Of a DNA stretch of 5,558 bases, positions 1 to 5,233 are shown piece by piece. The stretch's first letter is position 1. Each line of letters begins with the position of its first letter. This DNA is from Candidatus Methanophagales archaeon (GTDB taxonomy: Archaea; Halobacteriota; Syntropharchaeia; Alkanophagales; Methanospirareceae), in assembly GCA_030668065.1 (NCBI GenBank), contig DAOUUS010000116.1:1-5558 (forward strand), written 5' to 3'. Both the position numbers and the translations under genes were made by a program. Under the pieces are notes generated by a model that was not told the origin of the DNA, did not search any database, and was given only the letters and a program-made list of their open reading frames with translations.

Positions 1-368
1 GTTCCGCCACCCATACCAGCAGTCAAAAACACGAAGTTATTACCGGATACCATCTCATGTATGTGCTCCTTGTCCATTTCCGCTGCTTTTCGTCCTACAT
101 CGGGTGAACCCCCAGCACCTAACCCACGAGTAAGCGATTTGCCGATCAAAAGCTTCTTTTTGCAGGTTATCGAATCCAGGTGTAGCTTGTCCGTGTTTAT
201 CGCTATCCGGTCAACGCATTCCAGCCCACCCAGGTGTTCCAATCGATTCATAGAATTATTCCCTGCGCCACCTACTCCCACTACCGCCAACTTTGGTATT
301 CCAAACAGTTCGTCTTCCGGTTCTACACCGACAATCCCTTTATGCTCGTATTCTAATACTTCTACCAT
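1..368 (-). CDS. ftsZ: Cell division GTPase FtsZ, FtsZ2 type (partial, C-terminus beyond left edge)
   Basis: Tubulin-family GTPase that polymerises into the division ring at mid-cell. The 122 visible residues are the start of the GTP-binding domain: a short N-terminal extension (1-26), the nucleotide-binding loop GVGGAGNNSMNRL (31-43), AINTD (56-60), LIGKSLTRGLGAGG (74-87) and TAGMGGG (116-122), which is cut by the window edge just where the tubulin signature GGGTGTG begins; the next codon starts with AC, as expected for Thr. The NN-x-x-NRL loop, AINTDK-x-HL and TAGMGGG resemble the haloarchaeal FtsZ2 paralogue more than FtsZ1, which I recall with GGNTVTR and AANTDAQ. The start ATG (complement of 366-368) is the only ATG after an in-frame stop at 390-392 and is preceded by a purine-rich leader with GAGAGGG. 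It is divergent from a PRC-barrel gene. The FtsZ identity is near certain; the FtsZ2 assignment is good but rests on memory of family motifs. Confidence 0.95.
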   Translation of the reverse strand, partial: MVEVLEYEHKGIVGVEPEDELFGIPKLAVVGVGGAGNNSMNRLEHLGGLECVDRIAINTDKLHLDSITCKKKLLIGKSLTRGLGAGGSPDVGRKAAEMDKEHIHEMVSGNNFVFLTAGMGGG

Positions 369-422
369 TTTTTTTGCCCTCTCTTTTTTTTACTCTTATC
401 CTTTACTTTTCAGGTACTTATG

Positions 423-432
423 TTCTTAAGAA
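423..432. promoter_or_regulatory. 10-bp palindrome between the ftsZ TATA box and predicted transcription start
   Basis: TTCTTAAGAA is a perfect 10-bp palindrome. On the minus strand it lies 8 bp downstream of the nearer TTTATATA box (441-448) and just before the expected start of transcription near 418-420. In archaea, repressors often bind in this interval and block RNA polymerase recruitment, so this is a candidate operator. AT-rich 10-mers of this kind can also arise by chance. Confidence 0.3.
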
Positions 433-440
433 GTAGGAGG

Positions 441-456
441 TATATAAAGCTTTTGG
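441..456 (-). promoter_or_regulatory. Archaeal BRE/TATA promoter for ftsZ (proximal)
   Basis: Read on the minus strand, CCAAAAGC (BRE-like) is followed by TTTATATA (448 to 441), a close match to the archaeal BRE-TATA consensus. Transcription would start about 25 bp downstream, near 418-420, giving ftsZ a leader of about 50 nt. The box also reads TATATAAA on the plus strand, but GTAGGAGG in front of it there is a poorer BRE. Confidence 0.65.
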
Positions 457-471
457 GTTGCTGGTTAATGC

Positions 472-486
472 TATATAAAGTTTTGT
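472..486 (-). promoter_or_regulatory. Second archaeal BRE/TATA element (distal), reading toward ftsZ
   Basis: On the minus strand ACAAAAC precedes TTTATATA (479 to 472), again a good BRE-TATA match. It lies 31 bp upstream of the proximal box and would give a leader of about 80 nt for ftsZ. The two boxes share flanking bases (TATATAAAG followed by TTTT and GGGT on the plus strand), so they may be a local duplication. It could instead serve the plus-strand PRC-barrel gene from near 497, but that would need a leader of about 135 nt. Confidence 0.5.
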
Positions 487-560
487 GGGTAGTGCATTTC
501 GTGTGGAAACATAGAGTTGGAGATCTCGAAGCGAGCAGCGGGAGAAAAGAAAAGATATTT

Positions 561-574
561 CAAGTTCAAACTTG
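561..574. repeat. Inverted repeat CAAGTT-CA-AACTTG, candidate operator
   Basis: The two perfect 6-bp arms (561-566 and 569-574) are separated by 2 bp. The repeat abuts and partly overlaps the BRE and the first bases of the TTGTATATT box at 572-580, the best candidate promoter for the PRC-barrel gene. That is where a DNA-binding dimer could compete with TFB/TBP. Function is inferred from position only. Confidence 0.35.
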
Positions 575-580
575 TATATT
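566..580 (+). promoter_or_regulatory. Candidate TATA promoter of the PRC-barrel gene
   Basis: TTCAAAC (BRE-like, 566-571) followed by TTGTATATT (572-580) resembles a degenerate archaeal TATA element. It would place the transcript start near 600-606, a leader of about 30 nt before the ATG at 633. It is weaker than the TTTATATA boxes upstream, so the main promoter could be elsewhere. Confidence 0.4.
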
Positions 581-589
581 CGTTTGGTT

Positions 590-614
590 ATGACGTTTTT
601 GTCATGACGTTTTT
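590..614. repeat. Tandem ATGACGTTTTT copies containing an inverted repeat at the likely transcription start
   Basis: ATGACGTTTTT occurs twice (590-600 and 604-614) with a 14-bp period. Across the junction, ATGAC (590-594) and GTCAT (601-605) form a perfect 5-bp inverted repeat around GTTTTT. The element covers the predicted transcription start of the PRC-barrel gene and ends 18 nt before its ATG, so it could be an operator or a small leader hairpin. The T5 runs could also act as weak archaeal terminators. Confidence 0.4.
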
Positions 615-632
615 AGATGTGGGGAAAAAGAG

Positions 633-1316
633 ATGAAGAGAGGGGGAGAGGAAGAGGAGAAGGAGAAAGTAATTGCGTACCTCAAATCGAGGCTATTTCC
701 TTGGAATTTTATTTTAGAGGACGTTGAAGAGGTGCCCATAGAACATTTTGTACCCTATGCCATACAGATGTGCGAGGCTAAGGGGATAACGAAGGGGTCT
801 GTTAAGGATGGGGAAGCAAAAGCGATAATCGCAACTGAGCTACGGGATGCAATGACTGAATATCTGTCTGATGATAGGAATAGAGAGCTGATGGAGATAC
901 ATGGCGAATTTGCAGCGCAGTATCCTTTTGCTTTCGCTCAGTGTTTGGTGCATGCCATATTATATCGGCTTGGGCTCGCGTTGGACGATGTGGTTAATTT
1001 AAAAGCGATTAGTGAAGTTTTGGATTTGGATATGGATGGGATAAAAAGGCGAGAACGTTTTACTCGTGATTTGATTTCCAAAAGTAAGACTAAAGCGGTG
1101 AGGGTATTCAGCAAAAATATACTTGATAGAAATGTTATATCATCAGAGGGCGACTCTATGGGAAACGTGGACGATATTACTTTCGATACCAAAACCGGTC
1201 GTGTGACAGGGTTAATGGTGAGTCAAGGCTCAGTAAGAAGTGAACTAGCCATGACAGACATTGCATTGGCTGTGCATAGCAATAATATCGTATTAAAACA
1301 CTCAGGTTCTAAATAA
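633..1316 (+). CDS. PRC-barrel domain protein with uncharacterised helical N-terminal domain
   Basis: This 227-residue cytoplasmic protein has no signal peptide or membrane segment. Residues about 154-222 form a PRC-barrel: AVRVFSKNILDRNVISSEGD, then G177-NVDDITFD, TKTGRVTGLMV and a closing IVLKH strand, matching the usual VfD-x-x-TGrvtgL pattern. The first 150 residues are mostly charged and helical, start with an acidic-basic stretch (EEEEKEK), and match no family I recognise. PRC-barrels are protein-protein interaction modules, and the archaeal CdpB proteins, which are PRC-barrel proteins, connect to SepF and FtsZ in haloarchaeal division. Together with the divergent ftsZ, this suggests a division role, but CdpB proteins are shorter and the N-terminal domain has no counterpart I know. 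ATG 633 is the first start codon after an in-frame stop at 591-593; its Shine-Dalgarno (GGGG, 621-624) is weak. Confidence 0.85.
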   Translation: MKRGGEEEEKEKVIAYLKSRLFPWNFILEDVEEVPIEHFVPYAIQMCEAKGITKGSVKDGEAKAIIATELRDAMTEYLSDDRNRELMEIHGEFAAQYPFAFAQCLVHAILYRLGLALDDVVNLKAISEVLDLDMDGIKRRERFTRDLISKSKTKAVRVFSKNILDRNVISSEGDSMGNVDDITFDTKTGRVTGLMVSQGSVRSELAMTDIALAVHSNNIVLKHSGSK

Positions 1317-1364
1317 CAGACGCGGCATAATGACAACACCAAAAACGTTAGGAAAAGATTAGTT

Positions 1365-3353
1365 ATGGTCAATCGTAAAAAATATCACTCTCCTGATGTC
1401 CCGCAGTTCATAGCGCCTTATTTGAATGATGCAATTCTGTGCCCGGATCTCGATACTCTATCTGCCTTTCTAGGTCTGAAACGGAAGGAAGCCGAGAAGG
1501 TAGTGCTGCGGTATAAAGAGGCTTTAGAAGGGTATAAAGTACGGGAAATCTTCTGCACAAAAGAGACACGAGAATTGGCACGAGAAATTTTGGGGATGCT
1601 TTCTCACTATCCGGCGACAAAAAATGGGCGAGATACCGTTCTTACGCTTACCGCTTCGCGCGATAAAGAGGAATTGCAAAGACGGTTTCGCGATATAAGA
1701 AAGTGTGAAGACTTGAGGGCTTTAATGGGCGATGCTGAGGCTAAGGTGCGGGAATCACTTGCCACAGCCGAGATAGGGAAGGTGAGCTTTGGATATGCCC
1801 CTCTTATCGCTACCCGAAGCAAAGAGATAGAGCGTGCGGTGAAGCAGATTTATGGCGATTTTGTGCGTGTCGAATTGGTTGATTCCGCAGCTAAAGCCGA
1901 AGTACTTTTGCAAAAAGAGAATACCATCCTGTTAATCGGTGAAGACGCAGGCGCGGAAGTACTTGATGCACCTGGTATTATAACCAAAAGGCCCGAAGAG
2001 TTGTCTGATACGTGCGAGATTTACCCGGAGTTCGTGGTCAATTCCTTTGTATCCAAGAAGAATGCGATAGAAGTGGTGATAAAGCTTTTGAACGAATTTG
2101 ATCTGCTAAAAGAATCATGGCTGTTCGAGGGTGTGTTAGTAAAAGAGTTAGAAGAAGTTTTGGCACTTATAGCGGGCATAGAAGCACGAGGTGCCGGGGC
2201 ACTAGAATTTGACGAATTGTTTTTCGGCTGGGAGGAAGCGATAAACAGGGAAGCGGCCAAGATAATGAAAACAGGTGGCGGCGCGGATGAATTCAGAAAT
2301 TACCTGGAAGAAACTCTAGCGAGAATAGCGGATGAGCTGATGCTGACGCGCGAAGATACGAATATCTTGAGTGCGAGTGCGTATGAGACCCTGGAAGCAG
2401 GGTTACCTTTTGAATTTTCACGTGATAAGATAGCGGGATTGAGACAGGGGTATAATAGAGCGAAGAGCGAGAGGCGTTATTATGAATTGAGAGATTTGGC
2501 AAAGCACTTAGAAGTGCATAGAGACGGTGTAAACCGAAGTATAAGTATGCTCTTCTATCTCGATTTTATGCTCGCCATTTCGCAGTTTAGTCGGGACTTT
2601 AAGATGAATATCCCTGTGATAACAGAGAAAGGAATAGGCGTGACTATGGGCAGACATTTATTTCTGCTGGATGAAGAGCGGAAGAGCGGAGAGAAGGTAG
2701 TACCCGTATCGTATTCCATTGGCGAAGCGAATTTAGGCATCTTTGGCGCCACTCAGCACCCGGTATCTATCCTCACAGGTGCGAATAGCGGAGGTAAAAC
2801 CTGTTTGTTAATTACACTTGCGAGTTCGATTGTACTCACGGAACTGGGTCTGCCGGTGCCGGCGGAGCGAGCGGAAATACCGCTGCTACCTTTGTATCTG
2901 TACCGCAGGAAAATGATAAGGAAGACGGGGTCTTTTGAATATTATATGAGGGCATTGAGCCGAATATTCATGCGAGAAGGCGGGAAAGTGGTTTTAATAG
3001 ACGAATTGGAAGCACTTACCGAACCGGGCGCTATGGGGCGTATAATGGCATCTATACTGAATAACTTACCGAAAGATACGTTAGCCGTGGTGATAACGCA
3101 TTTGATTCATGAGATACTGCCGCATATAAGTGTAGAGAAAGTGCGCGTGGACGGGATAGAATCTGAGGGTTTAGATGAGTCGGGGAACATAATCGTAGAT
3201 AGACAACCGATGTTCAACCATATCGGGTCGAGTACACCGGAATTAGTGATAAAGAAACTTTTGGGTAAGGTTAAGAAAGAGGATTTAAAAGTAGTTTATG
3301 AAGATATAATAAATGTATTGAAGAAGGAGCGAGAAATTGCATGTCTCAAATGA
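1365..3353 (+). CDS. MutS-like ATPase (archaeal MutS2-like group)
   Basis: A 662-residue ABC-type ATPase of the MutS superfamily. Residues about 70-120 resemble the start of the MutS core (PATKNGRDTVLTL, then KEELQRRFRDIR). A mixed alpha/beta insert (about 142-235) and long helices (about 240-430), probably the lever/clamp, follow. The C-terminal ATPase has Walker A GANSGGKT (472-479, K478), a signature-like TGSFEYYMRALSRIF (from 521), Walker B VVLIDELEALTEPG (D546, E547) and switch H579 in VVITH. The N-terminal mismatch-recognition domain with its Phe-x-Glu motif is not evident, and there is no C-terminal Smr nuclease domain, so classical mismatch repair is unlikely. DNA-junction or recombination-intermediate binding is more plausible, by analogy with MutS2. 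The start follows a weak AGGA (1350-1353), 48 nt after the PRC-barrel gene. The stop lies 16 nt before the winged-helix gene, suggesting co-transcription. Confidence 0.88.
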   Translation: MVNRKKYHSPDVPQFIAPYLNDAILCPDLDTLSAFLGLKRKEAEKVVLRYKEALEGYKVREIFCTKETRELAREILGMLSHYPATKNGRDTVLTLTASRDKEELQRRFRDIRKCEDLRALMGDAEAKVRESLATAEIGKVSFGYAPLIATRSKEIERAVKQIYGDFVRVELVDSAAKAEVLLQKENTILLIGEDAGAEVLDAPGIITKRPEELSDTCEIYPEFVVNSFVSKKNAIEVVIKLLNEFDLLKESWLFEGVLVKELEEVLALIAGIEARGAGALEFDELFFGWEEAINREAAKIMKTGGGADEFRNYLEETLARIADELMLTREDTNILSASAYETLEAGLPFEFSRDKIAGLRQGYNRAKSERRYYELRDLAKHLEVHRDGVNRSISMLFYLDFMLAISQFSRDFKMNIPVITEKGIGVTMGRHLFLLDEERKSGEKVVPVSYSIGEANLGIFGATQHPVSILTGANSGGKTCLLITLASSIVLTELGLPVPAERAEIPLLPLYLYRRKMIRKTGSFEYYMRALSRIFMREGGKVVLIDELEALTEPGAMGRIMASILNNLPKDTLAVVITHLIHEILPHISVEKVRVDGIESEGLDESGNIIVDRQPMFNHIGSSTPELVIKKLLGKVKKEDLKVVYEDIINVLKKEREIACLK

Positions 3354-3356
3354 TGG

Positions 3357-3365
3357 AGGAGGTGA
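3357..3365 (+). promoter_or_regulatory. Strong Shine-Dalgarno deciding the start at 3370
   Basis: AGGAGGTGA is a 9-nt match to the complement of the archaeal 16S rRNA 3' end, 4 nt before ATG 3370. It begins 3 nt after the MutS-like stop (3351-3353). It argues for ATG 3370 over the in-frame ATG at 3337, which lies inside the MutS-like gene, has no comparable site and would add 11 unlikely residues. It is the strongest ribosome binding site in the window. Confidence 0.85.
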
Positions 3366-3369
3366 AAGT

Positions 3370-4356
3370 ATGAACAGGATAAATGAGGGATATTTTCCTT
3401 ACTTACGTATTGGCAAAATGAACGAACTCGTGCGAGCAATTCCTTTGCCCTACGTTTCGGATGTTGACGAGTTCTCAACACAGAGCTTAGCAACAGCAAT
3501 AGGCGCGAGCACAACTACTATCAATAATCTAATAGCAACACTGAAATCGCTTAATTTGGTCGTTGGTAAAAGGAGCTATAAATTTACGGGTATGGGTAAA
3601 GACTATATTACGCTATTAAGAACTCAAGAGGAAAAGGCTAAAAAGGTGTTACGGGATCAGGTGAAGGATATTGATTATTTCATGATGATTGAACAGAAGC
3701 TCCAGCAAGAGGGAAAACTGACGATATTTGTAATCGGCAACCAGATAGTCACGCAGTATAATAAAAGCTGGAAGAACCCGCTGACTTTAAAGACTTATGG
3801 GGCTGCTATTGCAAGCATCCTCGATTTTACAGGTTTGGGCCATTATAAAAAGGGACTATTAAAATCGAACCAGCTTGAAGAGGCAGAGGGCGATATTCCT
3901 ATCCCTTATCTCAGTGCAGAGAAGATGTTCAAGATTCTGGAGGCACTGTTCTCCTCGAATGGTGATATTCATGCGTTATCGCGGGAACTGGGTACTAAGG
4001 AAAGACGACTGAGTCAGGAGCTTTCATGCTGCGGTGCATTTGGTTTTGTCCTGCATCCACACCGTGGCTTTTATGAATTGACCAAAGAAGGAAAGGCGAT
4101 GGCACGATATAGTGACAAACTACGCAAAATGCAGTTCACAGAATATTTAGTGAACTCGAATTATAAAAGGGTAATAGATAAGTTACCCGAGGCTAAAATA
4201 ACAGTGGAGACTGTCGGGAACGTCTTAGAATCCGTGTATGAGAAAGAATGGACCGCGGTAACGAAGAAGACATATGCAAAGAAATTTTTAAACTGGCTAA
4301 GGTTTTCCGGTCTAGTAGTAAAAGGTGCCAAAGGCTATAACTTGAAAGGGCGGTAA
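3370..4356 (+). CDS. Tandem-duplicated winged-helix protein, unknown function
   Basis: A 328-residue soluble protein I cannot assign to a named family. It reads as two copies of one unit. FPYLRIGKMNELVRAI (9-24) pairs with IPYLSAEKMFKILEAL (178-193). A winged-helix segment at about 36-82 (ATAIGASTTTINNLIATLKSLNLV, wing ending FTGMGKDYI) pairs with about 200-246 (SRELGTKERRLSQELSCCGAF, wing ending ELTKEGKAMA). A second helical segment at about 101-163 pairs with about 256-322, both holding a Trp (W134, W294) and a KTY (141-143, 300-302) before IASILDFTGLG or FLNWLRFSGLV. Four HTH-like folds would result, consistent with DNA binding or a scaffold. No catalytic motif is seen. It sits 16 nt after the MutS-like gene with its own strong ribosome site, so it is probably translated at a high rate from a shared transcript. 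It could regulate, load or assist that ATPase. Confidence 0.8.
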   Translation: MNRINEGYFPYLRIGKMNELVRAIPLPYVSDVDEFSTQSLATAIGASTTTINNLIATLKSLNLVVGKRSYKFTGMGKDYITLLRTQEEKAKKVLRDQVKDIDYFMMIEQKLQQEGKLTIFVIGNQIVTQYNKSWKNPLTLKTYGAAIASILDFTGLGHYKKGLLKSNQLEEAEGDIPIPYLSAEKMFKILEALFSSNGDIHALSRELGTKERRLSQELSCCGAFGFVLHPHRGFYELTKEGKAMARYSDKLRKMQFTEYLVNSNYKRVIDKLPEAKITVETVGNVLESVYEKEWTAVTKKTYAKKFLNWLRFSGLVVKGAKGYNLKGR

Positions 4357-4379
4357 ACAGCACAAAAATAGTTTTACCG
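4351..4379 (+). other. Inverted repeat spanning the stop codon of the winged-helix gene
   Basis: CGGTAAA (4351-4357) and TTTACCG (4373-4379) are perfect 7-bp complementary arms around a 15-nt loop. The left arm contains the TAA stop (4354-4356). As RNA it could form a 3'-end hairpin separating this gene from the protease gene. As DNA it could be a binding site in the protease promoter, since the A-rich loop (AAAAATAG) is a possible weak TATA region. No U-tract follows, so a simple terminator is not well supported. Confidence 0.35.
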
Positions 4380-4389
4380 TACACACTAT

Positions 4390-4403
4390 TAATAGTACTA
4401 TTA
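4390..4403. promoter_or_regulatory. 14-bp perfect palindrome just before the protease start
   Basis: TAATAGTACTATTA is a perfect 14-bp palindrome ending 2 nt before ATG 4406. It is embedded in two direct copies of ACTATTA (4385-4391 and 4397-4403). No Shine-Dalgarno is present there, so the transcript may be leaderless or have a short leader, placing this element at the transcription start: a possible operator. AT-rich composition makes chance palindromes more likely. Confidence 0.35.
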
Positions 4404-4405
4404 CA

Positions 4406-5233
4406 ATGACCCTCGAAAGCCGTTTAAACACACTCTCGATGGCGGTAATTACATGCCTCTTGCTGGTCTATCTAGGCTCTTTCGTGAGCTGGGCGTTAGG
4501 AATAGCCGCGCTTTTTTCTATTGTGCCGCTATATCTCCTCGTGCAGCGCTACCATACCCGCTATTTCGAGACTTTTTGGCACTTAGGTGGTACCTGGAAA
4601 TATGTGTTTCCATTTGTGATTTATCTTGTCATCGGCGAAATCGTACCCCAGTTGCTTGTTGGCTATGATGCGTACCATCTATATGTCGCATACGGACTGC
4701 GAACTGTAATTGTAGGTGGCATACTATTGCGATACCGAAGCTTATATACCGAACTTGCTACACGAAAATTCGATGTGCTGGCATTGCTTGTCGGTGTGCT
4801 TGTCTTTATCCTATGGGTGGGCCTGGAAGGGCACTATCCTATGTTTTCTACGGCGTCCCGTCATTACGACCCAACCATTTTTGGTTCTGGTATGCTAATC
4901 GTCCTACTGAGCCTGCGACTCATAGGAAGCGTCCTGGTTGCTGCATTCATCGAGGAGTTGTTCAACAGGTCGTTCTTGATACGATACCTGATAGACCCGG
5001 ATAAGTGGGCTGATGTGCCCATAGGAACCTACACGTTTATGTCGTTCGCAGTGGTGTCGTTGTTCTTCAGCTTTGCGCATTTCCGCTGGCTGCCGGGCTT
5101 ACTAACAGCTATGATTCTGAATCTGCTACTGTACCAGAGAAAGAACATATTCGCGTGTGTTCAGGCACATGCGATGGCGAATCTACTGCTGTTCTTCTAT
5201 GTGATATATACCGAAAGCTGGTTCTTCTGGTGA
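4406..5233 (+). CDS. CPBP-family intramembrane glutamic protease, exosortase-associated (CAAX protease-related) type
   Basis: A 275-residue polytopic membrane protein with hydrophobic segments near 12-46, 66-84, 96-108, 123-140, 160-181, 209-224, 228-243 and 253-268. It carries the three CPBP/Abi motifs: EELFNR (E183, E184, R188), FSFAH (F221, H225) and HAMAN (H255, N259). In the family the glutamates and histidines form the active site for cleavage within the membrane, as in Rce1-type CAAX proteases. The context VAAFIEELFNRSFLIRYLIDP, then PIGTYTFMSFAVVSL and a C-terminal ACVQAHAMANLLL, resembles the CAAX-protease-related subgroup found with PEP-CTERM/exosortase systems in bacteria. No sorting enzyme or CTERM substrate is in the window, so the substrate is unknown. 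ATG 4406 lacks a Shine-Dalgarno; ATG 4439 (residue 12) is the alternative and would keep all motifs. It starts 49 nt after the winged-helix gene and ends directly against the convergent neighbour. Confidence 0.88.
   Translation: MTLESRLNTLSMAVITCLLLVYLGSFVSWALGIAALFSIVPLYLLVQRYHTRYFETFWHLGGTWKYVFPFVIYLVIGEIVPQLLVGYDAYHLYVAYGLRTVIVGGILLRYRSLYTELATRKFDVLALLVGVLVFILWVGLEGHYPMFSTASRHYDPTIFGSGMLIVLLSLRLIGSVLVAAFIEELFNRSFLIRYLIDPDKWADVPIGTYTFMSFAVVSLFFSFAHFRWLPGLLTAMILNLLLYQRKNIFACVQAHAMANLLLFFYVIYTESWFFW

Noticed and set aside
61..429. Plus-strand open frame of 122 codons opposite the left end
   Set aside because: It is antisense to the ftsZ reading frame, is rich in Ser/Pro without domain features, and the minus-strand product is unmistakable.
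515..545. Possible small RNA or hairpin around GAGATCTC and CTCGAAGCGAG
   Set aside because: Only 4-bp stems form and there is no tRNA-like or other RNA architecture; this is within chance expectation.
938..1192. Minus-strand open frame inside the PRC-barrel gene, and similar minus-strand frames inside the MutS-like gene
   Set aside because: They lie wholly within well-supported genes, have no ribosome site or recognisable domain, and are of shadow-frame composition.
3337..3369. Longer start (ATG 3337) for the winged-helix gene, overlapping the MutS-like gene by 17 nt
   Set aside because: ATG 3370 has a near-perfect Shine-Dalgarno 4 nt upstream; the extra 11 residues are encoded by that site and by the end of the MutS-like gene.
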